From Pyricularia pennisetigena (lineage: Eukaryota; Ascomycota; Sordariomycetes; Magnaporthales; Pyriculariaceae), in NCBI RefSeq assembly GCF_004337985.1, contig NC_043742.1, forward strand, positions 2,218,176 to 2,282,175: a stretch of 64,000 nt of DNA, read 5' to 3'. The notes beneath the pieces were generated by a model. The model worked only from the letters and a program-made list of their open reading frames with translations, was not told where the DNA came from and did no database searches. Shown one piece after another: positions 22,988 through 35,273 of this stretch. The position numbers were made by a program, and so were the translations under genes. Every line of letters begins with the position of its first letter. Position 1 is the first letter of the stretch.

Positions 22988-25900
22988 CCCTAGAATACAA
23001 TGTGGTAACACGACATCAATTCATTCCGGTTTCCCACAACTCACATGATCCTTCGTGCCGCGATTGGTAAGACCATTCGCTTACAATCAATTGCATCCCG
23101 TGCCGCCGCCCTTTTGATTGTGAAAAATCCAACTTAACAAGCAGTAGGTAAGCCGTCATAGCCGTTGGACTGTCTTGCCAAGCCATTCTCCTGAGATGCC
23201 TTGAATGAAGCGATTGGTCTTTCGCGGCATGATGCTTGTTACGGTAGTTGGGAGGGGAGAACAAAAGAAAGAGAAAGAACTTGTGTGGGCATTTGTGACC
23301 TACCACCTTCCCTTCCAATAGTAGCCGACCGACCGCATTTCCCCAGGTGCAGTTACTCGCATTTTGCCCTGCTCCGACATATGCAGGCCTAGCTACTACC
23401 GCGGCGTGGGCACAGTGCTTTTGTGGATATGATTGATGCCTCCCATCGCGATGCGGAGACCAGAGAAGGGAGCTACCTGGAGAAAATTGCTAAGCGGGAA
23501 GCTCTGACTGACATATTTTGATATCAGATATGCATGGATGCATAAGCACGGTGGTGGAGAGTAATCTGGGCACAAGAGTCACCGTCGCAGCGATTAGATA
23601 GATGGGGCAGTTCGTCCAGTTTTCTTGGTTTTCTTGTCGAATGGCAGCCACAGCTAAGGCTGATGGCCCCACAAACGACGGTGGTTGGTCAATTAACTGG
23701 ACGAGCTGACATTTCAAGCTCTGTACTGTATATTTCGTCGTGTTAACGGGCGAGCTACTATGGCAGGCAAACGATTTTATTGACCCCGCCGCGGGGAAAA
23801 CAAGCCCAGGAGCAATATGCTTGGAATAGCACGATGTCCCGACGGTGGAAACGCTCCGGGTTGTGACATGGGTGATGTTGAAAGGGGGAGGAGAAAAAAG
23901 ATCAGCGCATTTTGTACTCGGAAGAGTATGGCAACTTCCAGATGAAAGACTCTGACATCCATCCATTCAAGACGTTGATTGCACTTTATTTTTGCCAATT
24001 TCTGGGGGAGTGAAAAGCCCCGGCGACACAGTGCTTTTTCTCAAGTCGACAGCGGAACGCACAGCCTTAGCCTGAGCGTGGGGGAGGCTTTGTGTCCTTG
24101 AAATAGTTGCTAGCGAGGTTGTGCTTACAGAGGTAGGGAGAGGTCGAATTACACTGCGCCTCCACCTGGCTGCTGCTCAACGCCGCTCAAGGTCGCGTCA
24201 AAAGTTGCCAAGTTCAAGGCTTACTGCTCCTGCTATACGAAAGAACAGTAATACAGCTTTTTTTATCCTTAAACTATGATCTGCCCCAGGACTTTGCAGA
24301 TGATGGGGTGTGAAAACAAAGGACAAAAGTTTTAAAAAAAATAAAAAAGAAAAACAAAAGAAAACGGCGGTCGAGAGGCCGTCCGTTAGACTAGATCAAT
24401 CATGTTCCAGCGGTTGCGCGTATCAGCCGCACAGTGCTCACTACTTGGGTTCTGGTGCTTCGATAGAAACGGGTCGGGTACACCATCACTGTCTCAGCCG
24501 AAAAAGTCTTGGAACTACGAAGTATAAGAAGTTTTGTGGCGATTTATTTTTGAAAAGTAGCTCCTATAAACACGATGGCGGCACAAAAGTCACTGGCGGG
24601 CAGGCATTGCTCCGCATGTCCAGGGAATAAACAGAAAATAAGGACCAAGAAGAAACAGCCTAGTCTTGTCCGTACGACGACTCAAGACTGCAGGCGCGGC
24701 TGCGGGCACAATAACGCATTGCAAATATTAATTACTATGTAGTCCAATTGCAGGTTTTCCCCTGCCTGTCATGAATAAATGGCGCTGCAGTGTCCGTGTG
24801 CAAGGTTACCCGTCAAATTGAAATTGAGGCTGACGAGAAAAAAGGAGGTCATCATCTCCGAATCGCATTTGGTAATGAGTTACTGTTGCAGTTTTAAACC
24901 TGGCTAAGGTCTGATATCTCGAAATAAGCTCAAGTCTACACGAGTCAGAATCTCACGTCTACCGGTGTCGGGAGCGGCGTTCCGCGGTGGGCGCCCAAGG
25001 AAAGCAGGCGGACCTAGCCATTGCGAGCGGAGACTTTTTGTCAATCAGTTCTCACACTACCGGCGATCAAACCTTGGAAGGCAATGGGAAAAAAAACGAA
25101 GAAAACAAAAAAAGAATCCACACAATGCTCACCCCCAAGCATCGGGAGCGGAGCGAAAGCCACAAAAAAAAAGTAAGAGAGAAATTTAACAACCAGAGCA
25201 ACTCGGGATTGACGCAACCACGATATGTCGCTCTGTATGAGCACGCCACATGGGCGGTGGGTGGTATTTTCATAAGCTTGAGGTAATTATTATGAACGAC
25301 GCCCAGGGCTAAGGCAAGCCAAGCCGTTGTCGGACTTTTTTCTTTTTGCCCTCTTGCGCTGACCATACGCGACTTTGGAAGCCACACTTTTGGTGGTGGC
25401 ATCCATGGGTGTGAGTGAGGCAACAGCAGCCGTAGCCAAGCAGAAAAAAAAAGTCAAAAAGATAAAAAGATAGAGATGAGGCGTCTCTATATTTTTTTTC
25501 CTCTATTTTTTCTCCTTTGAGGGCTTAAAGCCTGCAGAAGCGCACGGCCCATTAAACAGAGTCGCGGCCTTTAGACCGTGCAGCCAATTAAGGGCGGAAC
25601 TGCCGGGGGCAAGCGATACACAGATGGGATGCGTCTAAAGATAACATGAGAAAAACGCGGTGAGCTCGCCTAATAGAATAGACAAAAGGCCTTACGGACC
25701 ATTATTAAACCTGAATGGAAGGTTTATAAGATCCCGGTCTGCTGGGTTGTGACACGGAATGCAAGCTGAGTGACGGATGGAAGCCTGCTGCATTCTACTG
25801 TACTGTCTGGAAGATAGGAGGCGGGTTGCGCGGGGAACCCGTGTAGAGGAACAGATAAATGCATAAAAGTTAATACAGTAACTGACTGCTGCGAGGTTGT

Positions 25901-28239
25901 CCGCTGCTTCTGGCCAGGGAGACGCCGTGGCACCTAAAAGGGATTAAGGCGCTCCTCGCTGGCAATAGTGTTACTTGACCGATGTATTGCCGCGCTGGCC
26001 GGTGTCTTTCTCGCTGCGTCGGCCTCAACAATGGGGCGACTTGAGGTTGTTTTCAATCAAGTATACAGCAATAGCGGAGGGCTAAGGTGTCATTAATTTG
26101 ATTACAAACTCTCACAAAATCTATCAATACTCCCTCCCCTGCATGAGGCTACTCCGGGATTCTAGACGTGGGCCACGGGCCTGTGGATAGGCTGTCAAAG
26201 TGCAAAATTTTCTTCGTGATGGGTAAATCATTTGTGGACCAGGATCTTGGTAGAACCTACCACACCTAATGTGGTTTATCCATGTTGCCCTCCCATCCAT
26301 CCATGATACGCCACTAGACTGTGCCATCCGAAAGACAAGATAAGAAAAAAAAAAGACAAAAAGAAATACGGCCGGCGGGCGGAAGCGTGCAGGTTGGATT
26401 ACTTAATTGATAAACCAAAGTCATCCATCCATTTACCAACGCGATCCATCGGATAGAACACAGACGTCGCTGAGCAAAGCTTCTGTTCTATTAAAAGGCC
26501 AAGACATTTTTTCAAATAAAAAATTTTCGCTGGGGATTCCGCCACAATGAACGAATGCATGCAGGCCGAGATCCAACAGAAACATCGAATGAACCGATTG
26601 AGTGAGTAAGCCGCTCAAAGGATCCTTGTCTGGCGATTCAGGACTTGCCCCCCCTCTGGTGGTCTGTTTGGCCATGGCTTGGCTCGCTCCAATCAAGGAT
26701 AGGAATCGTCTCCCCGCTGTCGTTGGAAATTGGAACTCCGGGATTAGGGATGGCCAGTGTCTTTTTATCACCTCACTGCCCCGTTCTCCGCTGAAAAAAA
26801 GCTCACACTCCGCCAAACCTTTCTCCGAGTCCCAGCTCAGATAGGCGGGCATAACGCAGTAAAAAGGCAAAAAAACGGGGTTCGGGGGCAGCGATAGAGC
26901 GACGATAGGCTTAGCCAGTTAGTATCTGCATTAGCAGGTACAGTGCAGTCGTTATCTGGATGGACGAACGCGGGGTTGACGAGGGATCATTGCGAATGAT
27001 TAGCAATGGGCCACGTTCAAGGTATAGCAGCATCTATTTTGTGCAGCGAGATTTGTAAAAATATCTCGCTTGTGATGCAAAAATTACGGTCATATCAGTA
27101 GATTTTCTGACGATTTGTGACTGTGCACATACGGTGAGTCGGACCACTCAGCCAGCAGTGAAAAGGTTTGGTGACGACTGCAAATCCGCTGGGGCGCCGA
27201 TGACCGGCAGCGAACCGTTTTTTTTTTGTCATCGCTTTTTTTTTTTTTCTTTCTTTCTTTTTCTTTGCTTCTTTTCTTCCCTTGTCGCTTGCGTCAATGG
27301 TCTCTACGTCATCGATTGTCAGCGCGCTAACAAAAGTGACCCATTCGCTGCAGCCCCGGCAAAGTACCTGCACGGCATTTTTAACGCGAGATTTACAGTC
27401 ATTTCCGACCTGCAGGAGACCTTGCTGGAATGTACCCATGTTTGGAAACCGAACAAGGCAGGTAGGCGGGCAACCTGCAGTGCAGAACAGTAGCAACAAT
27501 AAAAGAAAAGAAAATAAATCTGAGAGACTGTGATACACTGCATGACGGCGCCGAGTGCGGCATTACACCCAAAAACCAAGCTGCTCACCGTTTATCCCCT
27601 ATCAATCCAGTCTAGTTAGTTGGGAGTGATGCTCATTGCCCCGGCTCGGGATGCCGTTTCAAAACCAAGCCACTGAAGCTGGCGCTTGTTCTGCCCACGA
27701 ACCACCCTTTGAATCCCTACGATTCTGGATTCCGCCACAAGGTGCTGCCTCACGGGCCTACGAATGGTCAGCCACGTATTTACATGGTAGTGATATTGGT
27801 AACAAATTCGCAATGGGTACCCCCGGCATCGTGACTGTGGAGACAGGAACTCGAGCCTCAAGCTTGAGATTATTCCCCCGGACGGGACGAAGTGGGCGGT
27901 TTCAGAGCTTTGAGACCAAAGGTAACTAAACTGACTGACTTGACGACCTTGGGATGTCTGAGAGTTGCCAGACCTTTCACTCTGTTAGGGATAATTTGTT
28001 TATCATTTCCTTGGTTTGCCTACAATGCGGATTCTCCAATTACCAAGAAACATCACAATTGTCGGTCTCATCCAACATTTAACTAGCTACTTGTTTCCGT
28101 AAATCGACAAAATGTTTTAAGTGTTACCAACCACGCTTTTGACCCAAAGTCTCAATTGCGACTCTGAGCTGGTCAGGTCATGCTTAACCTTCGTCGCTGA
28201 GCTCCGAAACCGAACACACCTTTGATCGATACACTGTGA

Positions 28240-28431
28240 TTAGGACGGTGCCATTGTAAACCAAAAGTCCAGGTCTTTACCCAAAACCTTGAAAGTAACC
28301 CGTAGATATTGCTCCGAAGCACCATTGGCCTGAGACCCGTCCAGTAGAAACCGGACAAGATGCCAATGCACTTCCGATCTATCCGTTTCTGTATATTGAG
28401 AGAATGCAAAAGACACTTTTCGTTCCACTTT
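28240..28431 (-). pseudogene. Possible short coding relic
   Basis: A 62-codon open frame on the minus strand reads like ordinary protein (for example HWHLVRFLLDGSQANGAS and LRVTFKVLGKDLDFWF), unlike the surrounding chance frames. It has no ATG of good context, and ends at a TAA at 28240. An AG at the upstream edge (TACGTATAG) could be an acceptor, but no partner exon is evident. I do not recognise the family. A decayed gene or transposon fragment is the likeliest reading; chance remains possible. Confidence 0.25.
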
Positions 28432-28649
28432 GACACTCTATACGTAGTGAATAGAAGCCACACACCTCTGATTTTTTTCCTTTCTTAATTGATCTAATTT
28501 TTTTTTTTCGCAGCCCAACTCGCCGCAGCTTTGCAGCTTGCGCTTCCTCATACTTTCTTGCCGCCGCTCGTTGCTGTCTCAGACTGCCCAAGTCCCACCC
28601 CAGCCTCAGTGGGAGCTGTGGTGCGCTGCCCAGGTTGACCCTGCAAAGA

Positions 28650-29821
28650 TGGTGCTCGCATTACTGTAAATGTGGGCCCTGGAGAATAGCAGATCCCCAA
28701 CCAAAAACAAAACCCCACCCCACAGACTACGATGACACAGTGCGAGGGCTTGCAGCAATCCGTGCTATTGCCACACCCTCCCAGGTCTGGATCGCACATT
28801 CCCGGTCGTTGCTCTTACTTGGACTAGGTTGTGTCCCAGACCATCAAAAACACCAAATGGGCCGCTTCCCGGTTCCCATCCGCACAAACCTTTTTAACAT
28901 TCCTTCTTCTCCCCATCCCACAACAGCCGTCTACTTTTACAGTAGTACATCATTTCTCGAGGTTGCTGTGTTGTGGTTCCTGTCTCCGCAACGACAACCC
29001 GACTCGACTTACCAAAGTGGCTGACAAGCAGAGCTGGTTAGCAGACTGTATTCGATAGCGGTCGCGCCAGTCAAAGGACAGACAAAGGGGATCAAAACAG
29101 AACGAAACAGAGGAAGCGGACGATACACTCGACCTCTCCTGCCCTCGACAAATCCTCCCGTCCACGACCTCACCCAGTACATAAGAGGTTTTGTTTGATC
29201 GACTGCCATTCGACGTCGCAGTCTATTCTCTTCTTCTCGACTCGACGGCCTCGCTCCTGTAGCGGCCTCAGTCTACCTTCGGTTTCTTCGGAATTTGCTC
29301 TGTTGCTGGAATATTGCCAGAGCAATTCGAAGTCTCCTTCTTTGTCGTTGCCCAGTAAGTGCCAAAGACGAATTCCAGTCCTGGCCGACCGGTGATCACG
29401 GCAACCGCAAGGCAAGACAATTGTCTCGCACCCCATGGCCTCAACGCTACATCGGCGTCAACCTCCTTCCTACGATATATTCCCCCCTGGCCGATTCCAT
29501 CTCAAATCCTCTATCATTTGCCTCTCGCATCAAAGTGCCGCATCCGATTATCTTGTTCATCCCTACCATGAACCGACCAGCGCTTTCTATTCGCCATGGC
29601 CCTCCTCATCTGTGCGGACAGAAGCCGAAGAGCATTTACTGACTATTTCTGTTCCTTCCGCAGGTTCTCCGAATCCCACCGAAGAGACAAGCGCCGCAGG
29701 CAATCATCTTGATGATTTCTTCGTAAAGCCGACAACCCCCCTCCCCCTACCCCACGCACGGCATCCTACTACCGCAGTAGCTTTATATACACCCTCGATT
29801 CGCGGCACAACAGTCGCGGGA
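28650..29821 (+). promoter_or_regulatory. Promoter and long leader of the PP1 regulator gene
   Basis: CT-rich leader sequence (29100-29350). A good 5' splice site (CAGTAAGT, GT at 29355) and a matching acceptor (TTCCGCAG, AG ending 29663) bound a possible 309 bp leader intron. A four-codon upstream frame (ATG ATT TCT TCG TAA) begins near 29712. The downstream gene's own frame is open back to an ATG at 29435 in good context, so an N-terminal extension of 129 residues is the alternative reading. Confidence 0.4.
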
Positions 29822-32359
29822 ATGCCTTACACACCACCCACCCACCGCTCTCCCGCATCCTCCCAACCCTCATCTCCCGATGCTAGCCGCAGGTCGTCGA
29901 TAGCAAGCGGGGGCACGCGGCCGACACTCCCACGGTCGGCATCCTATCTGAGCAGGCATCGTCGTACTCCATCGGCCCCTGCTGGACAAAATGGACACCC
30001 GACTCCAGAGTCAACATCAGAGGACCTCAAGGCAATGCTGGCAGGCAGCGTCAGGAAGTCACCACCGCCAGTGACAGATGGACTTGGGATGCCCAACGGC
30101 GCAATCCTTTCGCCTCCGGAATCGACGGCCAGTAGCGATGACGACGAGACACCCGAGGTCCGGGGAAGGACGCTGGAGAACCTCAAGGAGCTTCAGGCTG
30201 CCATTAGCCAGATCCCACAGCACCGCGAGAGCTCACCATCAAAATGCAAACCAGCCAATGTCACGGTGATCATTCCCCCTGCTCATCAGCCTGAAAGTAA
30301 CCAGGGATTCCACCACAGCTTTAGCACGGGCTCACTGGAGAAGCTGGGCAAGAGGAACTCTCACTCTCGATCAAAGACCGAATCCAGTTTGCAATTGCCG
30401 GCAGACAACTCCACGACTGCTTCAGAAGTGGACTCTGAAGAGGAGCTTCTGCTTAAGAAGCCGCAGATGGTCAGGAAGAAATCCGGAGAACTTGTGCGAC
30501 CGGCTCTTCGCCCTTCTTCCCGAAGGCGCCCTTCCAGCATGCCAGGCACGCCCACATTCTCCAAGGCGGTGCATTTCGACTCGCACTTGGAGCATGTGCG
30601 ACACTTCTTGCAGGTTGACCGGCCCCTTGCCGTCAGCGCTGGGTCGTCACCTGCCGATACTTACAACAGCGACAGCGAATTCCCATTCAACGCTAGTGAG
30701 GAACGGTCAGGCACCAGGTCTCCGCCCTATGAGTGGGAAATTATCGTTACGAATTTCCCCGTAGAGACCGCTGCCAGAAAGGCGTTGCCTCTGAGGCTGG
30801 AGCGTGTCTGGCTCTCGTCCGACCAGAAGAGTCTGGTTGGATCTGTTGCCGTTGCCAACCTGGCGTTCCAGAAGCACGTCACCTGTCGATTCACTTTCGA
30901 CTACTGGAAGACGACTTCCGAGGTAGCTGCTGAATTCTCTACCGAGATCCGCCCCAAGGAGAGCGATTTGGGCCACGACAGGTTCACCTTCAGCATCAAG
31001 CTCTCTGAGCTTGCCAACTTGGAGTCCAAGACTCTGTATTTCTGTGTCCGGTACAACGTCAATGGCCAGGAATACTGGGACAGCAACGGAGGTGCGAACT
31101 TCCAAGTCGACTTCCGAAAGAAGATGCTTCCCCAGATGGGCAAGCGTGGCTACCAAGGTGCCTCGACTCGGTCGATTGGTGAGCTTCCTCGTAGCAATCG
31201 CCGCAGCAACTCCTCGCTGGCTCCCCGACCCAAGTCAATGCCAATTAGCAACGAGTTTGGCGAGAATGGTGCCTTCGACAAATCACTCCAAGATTATCTT
31301 GGTGACGATGCTGGCCCTCTCCGCCTCAAAGGTGTCAAATCGACGACCAGCCTTCCCAGCGATAATCTCACCGGCCGGCTATCCGCGCCAAGCGGGCAGG
31401 CTTTTGCCAACCGGTATGATTTTGGTGCATCACTGAGCACCGCCATCCAAGCCGCCAAGCAAACTTCACCTCGTCCCAAGGGTGATGGTTTGTATATGAA
31501 GAGCAACACCCGAGGCAGCATCAAACCGGCACCCAGACCGACTTTCGTCTCTGTCCCTACGGGCACCAACACAATCGGTGCCTCGCAGCCATCGACGCCG
31601 GGTCCTTTGCCCAAGAAGGAGCCTGCGCAGGCCACTAACGAGCAAACATCATCGGCCTATCCGGCATCGCAAACAACCGCCCCGATCTTGGCATCCTCCT
31701 CATACGAGGAATTAGTCAACAAGTACTGCTTTGTACGTACATGAGCAGTCCTCACCCTCATCACATTTCCAACATGCAGTATCGTGTACCGCTCACCCAA
31801 CCCTGTCAACTCACGCCACGAATCGACTCATTCAACGCGAGACACATCCACTAATCACATTCATTTGCAGTTTGGCTCTAAGCAATCGAGCCCTCAGCTC
31901 AACGACGGCACCTTGAAGGGCGGGCGCTTGGATGGTACTGGAGACGACTACTTGGCACGATCGGCTCAGAGCTCCAACGAGTCTAGCTTGGTCTCGAGCC
32001 CGCTTCAAATGGCCAGTTTTAACCGAAACCATGCCATCAAAGCGCCTCAGAATGCCACCCGACGCGACCCCAACCCGTATTTTCCCAGCATGACCACCTT
32101 CGCTCTTGGCCCTTCCCCGGCGATGTCACCTCTGCAGCAATCGATCGAACGCAGCCCTTCGCCTTCTCAAAACCACGCCCGGTCATCGGTTCAAACAAAG
32201 CTGTCCAGCAGGTCGACGTCGCCGGCATCCATGGCGGGAGGGTACCCTCAGTCCATGACCGGTACGTCGTCGCATAGCATGCAGTACCACCAGCATTTCC
32301 ACGATCGGTTCCCATTTGGCGGTGCGGAAACTCACGCTGCGACAGCGATTAGGGGTTGA
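29822..32359 (+). CDS. Glycogen-targeting regulatory subunit of protein phosphatase 1 (CBM21)
   Basis: Brings type-1 protein phosphatase to glycogen and thereby controls glycogen synthase, as Gac1/Pig1/Pig2 do in yeast. Exon 1 is 29822-31732 and exon 2 is 31871-32359. The intron (31733-31870, 138 bp) has a GTACGT donor and CACTAATCAC...TTTGCAG at the 3' end, phase 0. The product is 799 residues from MPYTPP. Ser/Pro-rich N-terminal 240 residues precede a PP1-docking motif KAVHF (residues 248-252), followed by DSHLEHVRHFL. The CBM21 domain spans about 302-435: WEIIVTNFP, LERVWLSSDQKSLVGSVAV, VTCRFTFDYWKTTSEV, FCVRYNVNGQEYWDSNGGAN. A long disordered C-terminal tail follows. The start at 29822 is chosen because the family typically begins with this motif; the frame is open to an ATG at 29435. 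The gene looks intact. Confidence 0.9.
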
Positions 32360-34598
32360 CATACTGAAAGTTCTTTTGACTCCTCCGGCAGACCACCGCC
32401 GTGACAATCAAACATCGCGGGTTTCAGGACATCCCAACACCTCAATCAGCCAGGCAGGAAACTAACCGCCCTTGAGACACAACAAACCACTACCTCATAC
32501 GTACACCTTACCAACAGAGTGCACAAGGATTGCACCCATATGCGAACGTCGTGATTGGCAGCATCCACGCATGATATATACGCCTTTTCAACTATAATCA
32601 AGCAACCTCGCCGCCTCGATTCGGTTCAGGCTCTGCCTATACATGATCCTCGTGTCTTACCTCATATTCGAAGACACAAACCGCCTTTTGGAGAAGGCAA
32701 TCTATGCCGGCAAAAGAATGGCGTTACTTTAATGCATAATCTTCTATGTCGCTTTCTCTTTGTTTGCCGGCGTTTGTATTCTTTTATTTCCTTTTTCATG
32801 GTCTGCTTTTGCATTTCTTGCATCAGAACGCCACTCAGCTCTATTTGCTCTGTTAGTTCAGTTTCGATGCGTCCTTTGTTTTATTGGCTTGCGAGGAGTT
32901 GGCATCATTTTGCCTTTCTTGGATTCGTTTATCAGCTTGTCGTTTTACCTTGAGTTTTCCTTGGCTTTTGTTCTTAGTCTCTTTGCATGGGATTTCACAA
33001 ACACAGCTCTGTTGCCACAGGGCGCCCGGAGATCAAGGCCAAAAAAGGGGTGGGTTTGCACTTTGGAGTTCAGGAGCCTTTTGATTTTATCCCCTAGGCT
33101 ACAACAAGCAGTGTTGGCAGCGAATGGATGCGCAGTGAGTGTCCGCAATCGACGTTGGTGGGTTGGTTTCGGAAGTGGGTTGGAGTGGAGGAAAATCATT
33201 TTGCTGGCTATCTTCATGCAGAGGACCTCTTTGTTGAACGTCTTTTGTTATGTCTGATTCAAGCAGATGAAACCGGCAGAAGGCGGCAGATGAGTGGAAG
33301 TCATAAAGTCTTCCAGCACCCCGCGCTGCGCTCATGGGATTTGCATTTTGTCTGCGCATTACAGCAGAGCAAGTTCATCCTTTGTCAGTGTTTTGCGATA
33401 GTTATGTTAGGGTTGGGGAAAGACAAAAGAAACATCAGGCATATTTATACACCGAGCTTCTGCGTTCTCCAAGGCTTACCAGAAATGTGATACATGCAAA
33501 CTTTGTGACGAGTCGGTCAGAAAAGCAGTAAGGAAGGCGAAAACAAGGCGTAGCACTTTTGATCATGGCCAAAAAAAGAAAAGGTCCTTGCACCAACAGC
33601 CATCAAAGTGCTTTGCCGGGAACCCACTATCAATGTCGGGTTCAACCTCCAATCAATCTCAGGCACATAAGACAAGTCTCCATGCTTGAAATGCTCTAAT
33701 TTGAATGAGTTTATCTTCGACTATTGGGGGCAGCTGGTGTCATGACCCAAATTACGACCAACCATGACACGTTCCTTGTGCTCGGCGACGACATTATTCC
33801 TTCAATCATCACGCCCAACGACAGCGGATTGTATTCAATCACTCATCATTGTGGGCTCGACCGATGGAACCCCGTCGAGTAGTTCCTGCTAAAATATATA
33901 CAAATTCGCCCCGAGTACTTGTTCGTCCCCCGTTTAGGTGTTGTTAAATGCTATCGGGCAGCAGTCTCTTCCCAAGAAAATCCTACGTATAAAGCCTGAA
34001 TCCGCCATTTCCACGGTCATGAAAACACTCTAGAGATCCCAGAATTTCTTAGCAGCATTCAACTTCAAAGACATTCCAACCAAAGAAACGCAGCCAGCTT
34101 CGCCGATTATCATTAGCAACGACTCCTCCAAGCACCTTAAAGGTCCTGGCGTACGGTTGAAAAGACAAGACTATGTTACAACGAGAAAGTATTCCTGGCA
34201 GATACTCCTCTCGGAGATGATACAAAACCGAGCAAGCGCAGCAACTGGAGGAGAAAGGAAGGCTGCGGAGGACCCAGCTTATGGCGACCTCGGCCTCGTC
34301 TAACCCTAAGGCCTAGGACGCAAAATGGGCCCCAGATGATGCAGATATGATGGCTTCAGAACCGTAAAGTATCTCCTCAAAGCCCGAGGATCCCTCGAAA
34401 ACGCGAGACAGACCAGTCTAGTCAGAATCCCAACGAGATTTCGGCACCCAAAAAGGGTTGCGGACCTGTCAGAGTTCAAATTTCAAGGCGACATGCAGTG
34501 CTACCTTGGTAACATCTAATCAGACGATGAAAATACCGACGGCATGCCTGGCTGTTAGTTATGTGAGGAGGCTTCGCTACAAACGTTGAATAAACATA
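32360..34598. other. 3' flank of the PP1 regulator and gene-free stretch
   Basis: T-rich 3' untranslated-like sequence to about 33000, then sequence without a supportable gene. Around 33736-33770 an 8-base inverted pair (GTGTCATG ... CATGACAC) could form a hairpin. Between about 34060 and 34302 one plus-strand frame is open for some 80 codons without a start. This may be a fragment of an old element, but I cannot name it. Confidence 0.4.
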
Positions 34599-34616
34599 CC
34601 CTAACCTAACCTAACC
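34599..34616 (+). repeat. CCTAA short tandem repeat (possible element tail)
   Basis: CCCTAACCTAACCTAACC, three CCTAA units. The unit differs from the usual fungal telomere CCCTAA. Short tandem tails like this are found at the 3' ends of some fungal LINE elements, so this may mark the end of a decayed element on the plus strand. No reverse transcriptase motif was found upstream. Confidence 0.4.
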
Positions 34617-34705
34617 AACCTAGCGACGACGTTCCGGCCGACGGACAAGACCAGGATGATATAGGGTCAAGCACAGAGGGTATGTGATTTTGCAAGGTCC
34701 TGGTA

Positions 34706-35273
34706 CTACAGGGTCTCATTGTAGTTCTCGTGTAGGTATTTCATATCAGGGAGATTGCTCTTCAGATATCTGAGTTCTTTCAGAACCGATGCACGGTTAC
34801 AAGCGTCTGGCCTGGCGTGATACTGTTGGATTACCCTGTCGATTCGATCCAACATCCAGTTGCGGGCGGGTTCGGACACCTGTCGGACGTAGCGCATGTA
34901 GAACCCGTTCCAGTGGGCCGAACTTATGCTCGACTTGGCCACCCATTGGCGGCCTGAGAATGCCCTCTGGGATGTAATGCCCGATGGCCCGCTCCGGAGG
35001 CGTTGCCTCGCGTTCCAGCTTTCTCAACTAGTGCCGAGTAACAACCGTTCCTTCATCCACAGGATCAGAGATGGGGGCGGCAAAGTAATTACAGGTGACG
35101 AGGCGGAGTCGTACTGGGGATTCACTGGTTGGCAGTTGCAGTGGGGTTTGATGCATTTGGGGATGCAATTTCAATCTAATTTTTGCTGTGTTCAGCCTTG
35201 GTGGTCTGCTGCTGACATGTCCTAGGACGTACACGCTTTCTGATGGATACTCTACAGTAGTGCCATGAATCAC
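34706..35273 (-). pseudogene. Decayed reading frame, unknown family
   Basis: Protein-like sequence on the minus strand is broken in two places. The first segment (35273-35031) contains NYFAAPISDPVDEGTVVTRH and ends in TAG. The same frame continues at once (35027 down to about 34920) with LEREATPPERAIGHYIPEG and MGGQVEHKFG. The coherent sequence then moves to another frame: HWNGFYMRYVRQVSEPARNW, then KELRYLKSNLPDMKYLHEN, ending at the TAG at 34706. One nonsense codon and one frameshift in 570 bp indicate a pseudogene. I do not recognise the family. It lies next to the CCTAA tail, in a stretch with transposon-like debris. Confidence 0.4.

Larger units (their letters stand above)
18959..28239. 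other. Gene-poor region, part 2
   Basis: Another 9.3 kb without a supportable gene. It holds T-rich and A-rich tracts (the longest at 22942-22985), a 24-base perfect palindrome at 21214-21237 and scattered GTACTGTAC-like words. Open frames of 100-180 codons exist on both strands, but they overlap each other and contain poly-Phe or poly-Lys stretches that come from the homopolymers, so I treat them as chance. Confidence 0.5.

Noticed and set aside
33736..33770. TGTCATGACCC, resembling the start of a gypsy-type LTR
   Set aside because: No matching LTR end, no target duplication and no second copy in the window; the sequence is also one arm of a short local inverted repeat.
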